Origin: JAGLTQ01 sp964605385
GTDB taxonomy: Bacteria > Pseudomonadota > Gammaproteobacteria > UBA6429 > Thiohalophilaceae
Assembly (NCBI GenBank): GCA_964605385.1
Contig: CAZSCK010000023.1
Coordinates: 1-37,661 of the forward strand
Direction of reading: 5' to 3'
DNA: 37,661 nt
Part shown: piece after piece, positions 15,886-24,023 of the stretch
Layout of the letters: each line of letters starts with the position of its first letter
How positions within the stretch are numbered: position 1 is the first letter of the stretch
Program-made: the position numbers and the translations under genes
The notes under the pieces: generated by a model
Database searches by the model: none
The model's input: only the letters and a program-made list of their open reading frames with translations
Told to the model about the DNA's origin: nothing

Positions 15886-17838
15886 TTATAACTTTTCCTG
15901 TAAAAATTCAGCTAAATCAATAATTGTCTGATATTCAAATAAATCAACCACATCAACTTTACCCGGGTAACGATCATCTATTTTCTGGTGAATTTCAGCT
16001 AAAACTAATGAACTAATACCCGACTCAAAAAAGTTATCATTAACACTCAGGCTATGATCTTCGATAACACTATTACAGAGCTCTTTTAATTCCAGTTGTA
16101 AAGGTGATAACGATTCATCCAATGTTGTTTCTTGTGGCTGCGTTAAACTTTCAATCTCTTTGAGTACGGTATCGTATTCACCTTTTTCAAAAGCATCGCT
16201 AAGAATACGTCGTTGAAATTTACCACTGGTCGTTTTAGGAATACGGTTAACCGGAATAACATAATCAACTTCAAGCCCCGCTTGTTCATTCAAAGTATGT
16301 GAAACTTTCTTTGCCAAGGGTACAAAATCTTTTAAATCACCACGGAATATAATGAACACCAATAATTCATCGCGCTGTAATTTTTCTTCCCATAAGCCAT
16401 AAACAGCAACTTTACCCAACTCAATACTTTCACTATGAATTAAAATTGATTCAAGATCATGCGGATAATAGTTTTGTCCATGAGCAAAAATAATTTCCTT
16501 ACTACGGCCAGTGATAACGAGTTCATCATTATGCATAAAACCAAGGTCACCGGTATCCAGCCAACCATTTGGTGTCATTACTGCTTTAGTTGCTTCTTCA
16601 TCGTAATAGTAACCCTGAGTAACAGTAGGTCCTGAAATTAAAATGCTACCAATGGTATCTTCAGCAAAAGCATTACCTTCAAGATCACCAATACGAATAT
16701 TCATATCAGGTACAGCAAATCCTACGATAGGGAAACTAAGTGTATCTGCAGTATCTTCTTCAAGATAAGTTACCTTGTCGCCCACTTTGAGTTTATGACG
16801 ATCAACGTGTACTGCACGATAATCCTGCCCCCATTTCGGAAAAGCAACGGCCAGGGTCGCTTCTGCCAAACCATATACTGGAAACATGCTGCTATGCTTT
16901 AAGCCATAGGGTGCCAGGCGTTCAAGAAATTCATCACACAGGCGAGTTGAAATAGGTTCCGCACCATTAAGAATTACACGCACACAAGAAAGTTCCATAC
17001 CCGGCATCTCTTTATCGCCAAGTGCTTTTAAGAAATGTTTAAAACCAAAGTTAGGTGAACAAATCACAGTAGCGCGTTTTTCGCTGACCTTTTGTAACCA
17101 TAAGCCTGGACGCCGACTGAACAAGTCTGTTGCCATAATACTATGATGCATATAACAAGCGATCATATTAATGTGAAAACCAATTAAACCCATATCATGA
17201 GTCAAGGGCATCCAGCTTAAAGAAATATCATCTTTGGTGTAACCACCCGCAGCACCTTTAGCCAGAACATTCAGTACTAAATTTTTATGTGTTAGTACCA
17301 CACCTTTTGGATCGCTGGTAGAACCAGAAGAGAATTGAATAAAACAAACATCATCTGCTTTGGCATTATGCTTCTCACCTTGTTGACTGAGGTCGGTCAT
17401 ATTCCCGGCGAGTACTGTTGTTTCTTTTAATTTTTCAAAATCACTTGCAAGATTATTTTCATCTGCATATTTTTTCAAACGTTCAAGATTATCGCCATCA
17501 GTAAAAATATACGGGCGTTGTAATTTATTATAAATTTTATAAAGTTTAGAACGATGCTCATCGCTGATACCCACCGCAATTGGCACAGGAATAATACCGC
17601 CAAAAATTGCAGCCCAGAAAGCATAAAGAAAAGTTTCATTATCACGTAAAAAAACAATCAACTCATCACCAGGTTTTAAACCTTGTTTCTGAAAATGGTG
17701 CAACATACCCAATGCACGCTGATGTAGTTGCTTAAATGTGATGGTGGATTCGGTTTCCTTACCTTCGATAAAAGTAAGACTGCGTTCATCGGTACTGTGC
17801 TGTTCAAGCGCTTCAATTAGCGTGGTAAAACTCGACAT
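15886..17838 (-). CDS. Fatty-acyl-AMP ligase with C-terminal acyl carrier domain
   Basis: This 650-residue adenylate-forming enzyme activates a carboxylic acid, probably fatty, as acyl-AMP and can load it on its own carrier. The adenylation domain (1-570) has the phosphate-binding loop FIQFSSGSTSDPKG, the aromatic/Glu motif VYGLAEATLA, the ATP motif NGWLDTGDLGF, the hinge GRSKEIIF and the catalytic lysine in KTTSGKFQRR. The C-terminal carrier (about 575-650) has the phosphopantetheine serine in FFESGISSLVL. It follows the P450 gene by 12 bp with AAAGG before its ATG, so the two are one operon. The divergent PPTase could activate the carrier. No condensing or elongating enzyme is present. Acid specificity is unknown; a CoA-ligase role is less likely given the fused carrier. 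Confidence 0.88.
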   Translation of the reverse strand: MSSFTTLIEALEQHSTDERSLTFIEGKETESTITFKQLHQRALGMLHHFQKQGLKPGDELIVFLRDNETFLYAFWAAIFGGIIPVPIAVGISDEHRSKLYKIYNKLQRPYIFTDGDNLERLKKYADENNLASDFEKLKETTVLAGNMTDLSQQGEKHNAKADDVCFIQFSSGSTSDPKGVVLTHKNLVLNVLAKGAAGGYTKDDISLSWMPLTHDMGLIGFHINMIACYMHHSIMATDLFSRRPGLWLQKVSEKRATVICSPNFGFKHFLKALGDKEMPGMELSCVRVILNGAEPISTRLCDEFLERLAPYGLKHSSMFPVYGLAEATLAVAFPKWGQDYRAVHVDRHKLKVGDKVTYLEEDTADTLSFPIVGFAVPDMNIRIGDLEGNAFAEDTIGSILISGPTVTQGYYYDEEATKAVMTPNGWLDTGDLGFMHNDELVITGRSKEIIFAHGQNYYPHDLESILIHSESIELGKVAVYGLWEEKLQRDELLVFIIFRGDLKDFVPLAKKVSHTLNEQAGLEVDYVIPVNRIPKTTSGKFQRRILSDAFEKGEYDTVLKEIESLTQPQETTLDESLSPLQLELKELCNSVIEDHSLSVNDNFFESGISSLVLAEIHQKIDDRYPGKVDVVDLFEYQTIIDLAEFLQEKL

Positions 17839-17850
17839 ATATAGAAACCT

Positions 17851-19167
17851 TTATCGTTTAATTAACTTCATCATAATACTATTTTTACTGCGCAAGTTCA
17901 CTTGAGGATCCAACTCAACGCCTTTTTCACTCAGAACATATTCAAGTTTGAATTTTTTCGCCATTGTACCTAAATGAATTTGCATCTCCACAATACTGAA
18001 GTAATCTCCAATACAACGACGTGGCCCGGCTGAAAATGGGATAAAAGCAAACTTATGACGTTTTTTAATTTCACCTGCTGCAAAGCGGTCTGGTTTAAAT
18101 GCCTCGGGCTCATCCCAGAAACCTGGATTACGATGTAAATAATACGGAGAGAAAAATATGTTTGTGCCTGCAGGGATATCATAGCCACACACCTTATCAT
18201 CAGCAATAGCTGTTCGCGAATACAGCCAGACAGGCGGATATAAACGTAATGTTTCTTCAATCACTTGACGACTAAAGGGTATTTGTCCCACTTCTTCAAA
18301 AGTAGGTATATCGCCGGCAACGCCATTATCAACTTCATCTTGAAGCTTTTTTTCTTCCGCTGGATTTTGTGCGAGTGAATACCAGACCCAGTTAAGTGTT
18401 GTTGCACCGGTTTCATGACCGGCAATAATCATAGTCATAACTTCATCAATAATTTCATTATCTGTCATGCCCTCGCCACTTTCTTTATCTTTGGCTTCCA
18501 TAAAGGCTTCTAAAAAATCATCATAACGCACTGATGATTCACGCCGCTCATCCATAAGTTGCTGTACTAATGATTTTAAAGCACGAAATTTCATTACAAA
18601 CTTAATATCACGAGCCAGATCATAAGTTAAAATATCAAAGGGATTTTTTCCTTCTTGCTCGATCAATTTATCCATATCGTCACTAAACAAACAACGAAGA
18701 ATAATCTCAAGTGAGAGGTCACTTGTTTCACTGGATACGTCTATTACTTCATTTTTATCCGCTTTTTCCAGCCAACGAATTAACAAGTGCTGATTAGCCT
18801 TTTTCATTTTTGTTGCCAAACCACTAATACATTGACGACTAAAAGCAGGTTGAATCATACGACGCTGTCTGCGCCAAAACTTTCCATCACTAACGATAAT
18901 GCCATTACCTAACAACATTTTTACCCGTTCAAACCCTGGCCCTTTTTTGTAATTTTCATGCTTTTTAACCAAAATTTCCTTCACCGCATCCGGGGCGTTA
19001 ATCAAAATGGTATTATTACGTCGTGAAACCGGTTTAATCAGACAATAATCACCAAATTTTGCAATATACTCAGCAATCTTTGGAAATGATTCCTCGGTCA
19101 TATTAAGATCAAACGGCTCATCAGGCCCGGCGGGTAAATTCATTGATTTAGGTTTTTTTGAGGTCAT
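17851..19167 (-). CDS. Cytochrome P450
   Basis: This P450 of about 438 residues has all family signatures: the oxygen-binding I helix AGHETGATTLNW, the ExxR motif in EETLRLYPP, the PERF-like FKPDRF and the haem-Cys loop FIPFSAGPRRCIGDYF. No N-terminal membrane anchor is evident, so it is likely soluble and needs a separate redox partner, not found here. The ATG at 19167 (MTSKKPKS) is chosen over a TTG at 19197 that would overlap the divergent PPTase start. A TATAAT on the minus strand at 19215-19210, inside the PPTase gene, may be its promoter. It is co-transcribed with the acyl ligase; carrier-bound acyl chain oxidation is the likely job (inference). Confidence 0.92.
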   Translation of the reverse strand: MTSKKPKSMNLPAGPDEPFDLNMTEESFPKIAEYIAKFGDYCLIKPVSRRNNTILINAPDAVKEILVKKHENYKKGPGFERVKMLLGNGIIVSDGKFWRRQRRMIQPAFSRQCISGLATKMKKANQHLLIRWLEKADKNEVIDVSSETSDLSLEIILRCLFSDDMDKLIEQEGKNPFDILTYDLARDIKFVMKFRALKSLVQQLMDERRESSVRYDDFLEAFMEAKDKESGEGMTDNEIIDEVMTMIIAGHETGATTLNWVWYSLAQNPAEEKKLQDEVDNGVAGDIPTFEEVGQIPFSRQVIEETLRLYPPVWLYSRTAIADDKVCGYDIPAGTNIFFSPYYLHRNPGFWDEPEAFKPDRFAAGEIKKRHKFAFIPFSAGPRRCIGDYFSIVEMQIHLGTMAKKFKLEYVLSEKGVELDPQVNLRSKNSIMMKLIKR

Positions 19168-19190
19168 GTTTTTAGAGGGTTCAGGACATA

Positions 19191-19865
19191 ATGCCAATAA
19201 CGATACTATATTATAAAGTCAGTCCAGAAAGTATAAGTTCAGCCCAACAATCTGCACAAATTGCCGACTGGATTGAAGAATTGCCTATTATAAAACAAAA
19301 ACTGGTTAAAAAATTACGCCAGCAAAATGATCAGGTATTATCCCTGGCCGGTCTGCAATTACTTAAAATAGCCATGTCTGAATACCTGGATACCCCCTTT
19401 TCACTGGATCAACTCCAGTTTCCAAAGCATGGTAAACCCTTCTTCAAGGGTGATATTGATTTCAATATTTCTCATTCTGGAGATATTGTCTGCTGTGTCA
19501 TATCCGATACTGCGAAAGTCGGTATTGATATTGAATTACAACGTGATGTTAATCCGGCAATATTAAATAAATTTGGAACTGATTGCTCTGCGAAAGAAAC
19601 TAATACGGATAATCACAAACAGCATTTTTTTAATCTCTGGACAAAAAATGAAGCTATTATTAAAGCCGCCAATCTTGGTTCTATCTACAATATGAAAGAT
19701 ATAAAACATAAAAAAAATGGGGCACACTACCAAAATCACTTTTGGTCAACTTATCCTGTTGAAATTATTTCTGTTGAAGACAATAAAGAATATACTTGCC
19801 ATATAGCTTGCTCTGAATATATGACATCACAAAAAATTAAAACCAAACAAATTTATAATTTATAA
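19191..19865 (+). CDS. Sfp-type 4'-phosphopantetheinyl transferase
   Basis: This 224-residue enzyme transfers phosphopantetheine from CoA to a carrier-protein serine. Signatures are KHGKPFF, INFNISHSG-like DFNISHSGD, the Mg-binding KVGIDIELQ and the WTKNEAIIKA helix. AGGA precedes the ATG. The start is only 23 bp from the P450 start on the other strand, so the two divergent promoters must lie within the coding sequences. The obvious substrate is the carrier domain of the acyl ligase at 15886-17838. The middle section between GIDIELQ and FFNLWTK is slightly divergent but of normal length. Confidence 0.9.
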   Translation: MPITILYYKVSPESISSAQQSAQIADWIEELPIIKQKLVKKLRQQNDQVLSLAGLQLLKIAMSEYLDTPFSLDQLQFPKHGKPFFKGDIDFNISHSGDIVCCVISDTAKVGIDIELQRDVNPAILNKFGTDCSAKETNTDNHKQHFFNLWTKNEAIIKAANLGSIYNMKDIKHKKNGAHYQNHFWSTYPVEIISVEDNKEYTCHIACSEYMTSQKIKTKQIYNL

Positions 19866-19879
19866 CAAGGTACTTATAC

Positions 19880-20560
19880 ATGCGTACTATGACATGGAAA
19901 CGAAAATTGGGTTATACCCTTCTCCATCCTATCGTAAAACTTTTTATCACCAGCTTTTGGTGGACTTGTCGTGTTGAGAAAATCATTGGTGATGAACATA
20001 CCCAAAAACTCATAGAGAAAGGTGAACCGATAATTCCTTGTTACTGGCATCAAATGCTTATATTTGGTGCATGGTATATGCGTAAATTACAAAAACGCGG
20101 CCTTAAAATTGGTTTTCTTATCAGCCCTTCGGTTGATGGTGAAGTACCCGCAAGAATCGTTCAGTCCTGGGGAGCCGTTGCGATTCGAGGTTCAAGTAAC
20201 CGTACTGGTGCGCGCGCATTAAAAGATATGTATAACACAATTATGAAGGACAAAGTTTCACCTGTTACAACATCTGATGGACCAACAGGTCCGGTTCATG
20301 AATTTAAACAAGGTGCCGTCATGCTGGCACAATTAACGCAAACACCAATGTTACCTATTGCGTATGCAGCAAGTCGATATTGGGAATTAAAATCATGGGA
20401 TAAATTTATTATTCCAAAACCTTTTTCACGCATTGTTATTGCTGTTGGTGAACCACATAACATTGCGAAAAAATTGAATGCAGAGCAAATGGAAGAAGAG
20501 CGGGTTAAAATGGAAAATGATATTAATAATCTAATTAAAATAGCAAAGGCAGAGTTTTAA
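19880..20560 (+). CDS. DUF374 lysophospholipid acyltransferase-like protein
   Basis: This 226-residue protein belongs to the DUF374 branch of the LPLAT superfamily. Hallmarks are PIIPCYWHQMLIFG near residue 50, ISPSVDGEVPARI, then GAVAIRGSSNRTGARAL and TSDGPTGPVHEFKQGA. A hydrophobic N-terminal stretch suggests peripheral membrane association. It lies 14 bp after the PPTase with AAGG before the ATG, so both are likely one transcript. Family members are thought to acylate lipids, including lipid A-like molecules, but the exact reaction is uncertain. Here it could transfer the acyl group made by the neighbouring ligase/P450 pair (inference). Confidence 0.87.
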   Translation: MRTMTWKRKLGYTLLHPIVKLFITSFWWTCRVEKIIGDEHTQKLIEKGEPIIPCYWHQMLIFGAWYMRKLQKRGLKIGFLISPSVDGEVPARIVQSWGAVAIRGSSNRTGARALKDMYNTIMKDKVSPVTTSDGPTGPVHEFKQGAVMLAQLTQTPMLPIAYAASRYWELKSWDKFIIPKPFSRIVIAVGEPHNIAKKLNAEQMEEERVKMENDINNLIKIAKAEF

Positions 20561-20601
20561 GCATCAAAATAAAGATAAGAAACTAGCTTAAGCTATTAAC
20601 T

Positions 20602-21078
20602 TTATAAAACTTCGGCCTTAACAAGATGCTCACGTAACAGATGAAAAAGTTCAGAACGGTTAACCGGTTTTGCTATAAAACCATTGGCTCCAACGCGTAA
20701 GCCCCAAAACTTCTCAGTCGCCTGCTCATTTCCACTAATAATAATAATTGGTATTTTTTTTGTAGTTTCTTCTTTACGTAAAATTCGAGTCGCCTGAAAA
20801 CCATTTAAACCCGGCATAATAACGTCCATAAGGATTAGGTCCGGTTGATGGACTTTGGCCATATCAATACCTTCTTCACCCGTTGCGGCACTAATAATAC
20901 TATAACCTGTTGGCTCTAACGTCTTCTTTAAAACTGCAATTGCCGTACGAGAATCATCAACAATGAGTATTGTTGCTTCATCGGGTAATTTTACCCGTTC
21001 AGCGCCACGTCTATCCGCATCACTTTTTTGATGGCTACCAAAAATTGATTTTAAATTAAAAGCCATATTTTTTTCCAT
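20602..21078 (-). CDS. Single-domain response regulator (PilG/PilH-like receiver)
   Basis: This 158-residue protein has one receiver domain (about 38-155) and no output domain. The acidic pocket (VDDSR), phosphoacceptor Asp in LILMDVIMPGLNG, the switch residues IIISGNE and the Lys in GFIAKPV are all present. The segment KFWGLRVGANGFIAKPV is typical of PilG/PilH receivers that control type IV pilus motility. An unusual N-terminal tail of about 37 residues contains DADRRGAERVKLP. MAFN is an alternative start, with GGA upstream. No cognate kinase is adjacent. Confidence 0.88.
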   Translation of the reverse strand: MEKNMAFNLKSIFGSHQKSDADRRGAERVKLPDEATILIVDDSRTAIAVLKKTLEPTGYSIISAATGEEGIDMAKVHQPDLILMDVIMPGLNGFQATRILRKEETTKKIPIIIISGNEQATEKFWGLRVGANGFIAKPVNRSELFHLLREHLVKAEVL

Positions 21079-21205
21079 GAAATGTATTTATAGAGGCTAT
21101 TCTATCGAATATCTCAAAAACAGCAAGAGTACACTTTTTTACTATATAGAAAAACCAGACACTGCTAGACTTTGTCTCAAATCACAACATAAGTAGAGCG
21201 ACACT

Positions 21206-22471
21206 ATGAAAAAAACATCAACACTACTCTATTTATCCTTACTTGCTATCCTCTGTTCAAGCATATTTATTTCAAAAATTACTTTTGCTGAAGATGAATT
21301 CACCGTCACAGTTTCTCCTGACATTGATATAACAGTAGAACAATTTCCGGCCAAAGGAAAATACCTGATATTATGGCTAGCACCTGAATATGGCTTACGT
21401 GGCGGCCATCGTTCCCTGGCACGTTTATTAACCCAACAAGATATTGAAGTCTGGCAAGCTAATATTGTTGAATCACTTTTTTTACCTCAAGGCACTGGCT
21501 CAGTAAAGAAGCTAGACGGAAAATATGTTGCCGATTTAATTCAATATGCACATAAAAAAACAGGAAAGAAAATTATCGTTTTAGGTGATTCCTATGCATC
21601 TTTAAGTGCTTTACGTGGTGCACACCAGTGGCAACAAAGAAAGCAAACAAAACCTTATTTTATTGGTGCTATTCTTTTTTCACCTTACACTTTTTATTCT
21701 ATTCCACCTCTTGGTCAGTTACCCGAATATATGCCCATTGTTTCTTCAACCAATATACCCATTATGATCTACCAGTCAAAAAAAGGAGGAACATTCAGCC
21801 AATTTAACTCTTTACTTGAAAAACTGGAACAACATGGTAGCCCCATATATACACGTCTTCTTCCTGATATGATGAGTCTATTTTACGAAGATAAACCAAC
21901 CAATAAAATGGTGACGCAAACTAAACCTATAGTAATAAATATTAAAAAAATGATTCCTGTTCTTGAGAAGCATAACGTTCCAGTTAAACCAATTAAGCTA
22001 AAACATATTAAACAATATAAAAGTGGTATTGATATTTATTTAAAAGAATACCAGGGTACTGTTAAGCCCCTGGCAATAAACCTTAAAAATGCATATGGCA
22101 ATAGGGTAGAAAAAAACAATTTCAAAGGACAAGTTACTGTTATAAACTTCTGGGCGACCTGGTGCCCACCTTGTGTTCAGGAAATACCTTCATTAAATCG
22201 CCTTAATAAAAAGATGAAGGGATTACCTTTTGAACTTATTTCAATTAATTATGCTGAAGACACCAAAACCATTCTTGAATTTATGAAAAAAGTAAAAGTC
22301 GAGTTCCCTGTTCTTCTTGATCAAGATGGTTCATTTGCAAAAAAATGGAATATCATTACTTATCCCTCTACCTTTGTTATTGATAAAGAAGGCAAAATAA
22401 AATATGGCGTCAACGCAGCTATAGAATGGGATTCACCTGAATTCATTAGAAAAATAAAATCATTATTATAA
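21206..22471 (+). CDS. Exported fusion of an alpha/beta-hydrolase-like domain and a TlpA-type thioredoxin
   Basis: This 421-residue protein starts with a signal peptide ending near TFAED. Residues about 35-255 resemble an alpha/beta hydrolase: an oxyanion-type LAPEYGLRGGHRS and a nucleophile elbow VLGDSYASLSAL. Residues about 285-421 form a TlpA/ResA-like thioredoxin with the active site NFWATWCPPCVQEIP and the cis-proline loop TYPSTFVID. The protein should act in the periplasm; the thioredoxin half likely reduces or isomerises disulfides, possibly in cytochrome c maturation. The hydrolase catalytic acid and histidine are not obvious to me, so its activity is doubtful. It is followed 11 bp later by the DCC remnant, suggesting a former operon of thiol-active proteins. 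Confidence 0.83.
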   Translation: MKKTSTLLYLSLLAILCSSIFISKITFAEDEFTVTVSPDIDITVEQFPAKGKYLILWLAPEYGLRGGHRSLARLLTQQDIEVWQANIVESLFLPQGTGSVKKLDGKYVADLIQYAHKKTGKKIIVLGDSYASLSALRGAHQWQQRKQTKPYFIGAILFSPYTFYSIPPLGQLPEYMPIVSSTNIPIMIYQSKKGGTFSQFNSLLEKLEQHGSPIYTRLLPDMMSLFYEDKPTNKMVTQTKPIVINIKKMIPVLEKHNVPVKPIKLKHIKQYKSGIDIYLKEYQGTVKPLAINLKNAYGNRVEKNNFKGQVTVINFWATWCPPCVQEIPSLNRLNKKMKGLPFELISINYAEDTKTILEFMKKVKVEFPVLLDQDGSFAKKWNIITYPSTFVIDKEGKIKYGVNAAIEWDSPEFIRKIKSLL

Positions 22472-22482
22472 ATATGTAGTTT

Positions 22483-22913
22483 ATGGGAATTGCAAACACA
22501 ACCATTCCATACATAAAAAATGATGACAAAATAATTATGTTTGATGGTGAATGTAAGTTATGTAATATATGGTGCAAACTGGTGATTAGGCATGATGAAA
22601 ACCATATGTTTAAATTAGTTCCCATGCAATCAGAAAAAGGGCAAGCTATTCTAATTCATCTAAAACAACCCACTGAATACTTTGAAACAATGTTATTTAC
22701 CGAAAATAATAACATTTATCATAAAAGCACTGCTTTTCTAAAATTGTGAGGCTTCTGTCTTTCCCCATTAATTTTTTATCTATTTTTAAAATTCTCCCTG
22801 ATTTTTTACGTGATTTTATCTATGATCACATCACGTGAAATCGATACAAGCTTTTTGGGAAATATGAGCAAGGCATATTGCCCGACACAGATCATAAAAA
22901 CAGATATCTATAA
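22483..22913 (+). pseudogene. DCC family (DUF393) thiol-disulfide oxidoreductase, broken
   Basis: The N-terminal frame has the family motif IIMFDGECKLCNIWCKLVIR and runs to AFLKL, then stops at 22747. The next frame resumes from 22749 as RLLSFPINFLSIFKILPDFL, as expected for the family. It hits an in-frame TGA at 22834 and continues as NRYKLFGKYEQGILPD to a natural stop at 22911. A one-base deletion near 22747 plus a nonsense codon inactivate it. Intact length would be about 143 residues. Both lesions lie beyond the CxxC site. The gene belongs with the next two, which are also broken. Confidence 0.82.
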
Positions 22914-22915
22914 AA

Positions 22916-23328
22916 ATTCTACAATCGTTAAAATTACTTCTACCGGCTCTGATTCCTTCATGGAATTTCTTTGACATTGTTGCCCCTTCACCACGCATTG
23001 AATTTTCTCTATTAAATTCAGAAAATGAACATGCACTCGAGTGGACAGAATTCCGACCTCGACCAGCACATCTTTCATTTATGCAGATGTTAAAGCGAAT
23101 GTTTTGGAACCCAGAAGGGAATGAGTCACTCTTTTTAGTAAGTTGTGCTGAACGAATTATGGAAAATTACACACCACACAGTGAAAATGAAATATTAAAG
23201 CGTATTGCAAGAGACATCTTTCACCGGCAGAAAAAATAACAGCAACACATTTGCAATTTCGTTTGTTATTCATACAGAGGGAAAAATCAAAATTAACAAA
23301 AGCTTTATCTATTGAAGATGTAATATGA
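22916..23328 (+). pseudogene. Conserved hypothetical companion gene of DCC/HTTM loci, frameshifted
   Basis: A frame open from 22898 encodes LLLPALIPSWNFFDIVAPSP, then WTEFRPRPAHLSF and WNPEGNESLFLVSCAERIM, and stops at 23237. This resembles conserved unnamed proteins found beside DCC genes. The frame one base over continues as ITATHLQFRLLFIQREKSKL and ends with TGA at 23326-23328. That TGA overlaps the ATG of the next gene (ATGA at 23325-23328), so this is the true end. The slip is at an A6 run (23231-23236) that has probably lost one A. No ATG, GTG or TTG start precedes the conserved N-terminus, so the start may be lost too. Not detectable as a single ORF. Confidence 0.72.
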
Positions 23329-24018
23329 ATCTCGAAACTGATATTCGTCTAACTGAAATATTAATGGGCTTTGCTTTTATACAACAAAGTATTGAACACC
23401 TAACCGTATTCACTAATGAACGACGCCTGTTCTTAGTCTGGTTAGTCCTGGCGTTATTACTTATTATTGGAATTCAAACAGCATGGATTAGTCTTTTGCT
23501 ATTACTCGTGGGATTGGCTATTTTGCAACGTTTTCAGGGCCCTTATAATGGTGGTGCTGATCGTATGGGCTTGCTGGTTTTATCTTAATTTATGTCTGGT
23601 GCATTTAGCACCAACATTACGTTGGCAGGAACTTGCTTTTGGTTATCTTGCATTACAATTAATTTTTTCTTACTTCATATCGGGATGGGTAAAAATAGTA
23701 AATCCAGACTGGCGAAGTGGCCGTGCTTTACAAGACGTTTTTCAATTTTCAGCCTACCCGGTTAGTGAACATTTAAGATCATGGTCAAAGTCACCACGTT
23801 TACTTTTTTCTATGTCATGGAGTGTAATGATATTTGAATTACTATTTCCATTTTCACTTGTTTCACATATCAGTCTATTAGTTGCTCTCACTATTGCTGC
23901 AATTTTCCATTTCTCCAACGCATGTTTATTTGGTCTTAATCGGTTTTTCTGGATATGGATCGCGGCTTACCCATCAACCCTATGGTTTCAAAGTCGTCTA
24001 TTTGAGGTTATTTATTAA
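23325..24018 (+). pseudogene. HTTM-like membrane protein, frameshifted
   Basis: The first frame (23325-23588) encodes two or three hydrophobic helices ending in QGPYNGGADRMGLLVLS. The second (up to 24018) continues with LCLVHLAPTLRWQELAFGYL, FSYFISGWVKIVNPDWRSG and several more helices. The motif SGWVKIVNPDWRSGRAL is like the HTTM (vitamin K carboxylase-like) membrane family, which often pairs with DCC proteins. A one-base insertion at the T4 run (23578-23581) joins the frames into about 230 residues with six or more helices. Function is unknown. It is the third consecutive broken gene of one operon. Confidence 0.72.
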
Positions 24019-24023
24019 TAACC

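Noticed and set aside
22834..22836. TGA read as an amino acid (recoded genetic code or selenocysteine)
   Set aside because: The pirin gene uses TGA as its stop, and no SECIS-like context is apparent. The same gene has an additional frameshift, which fits decay better.
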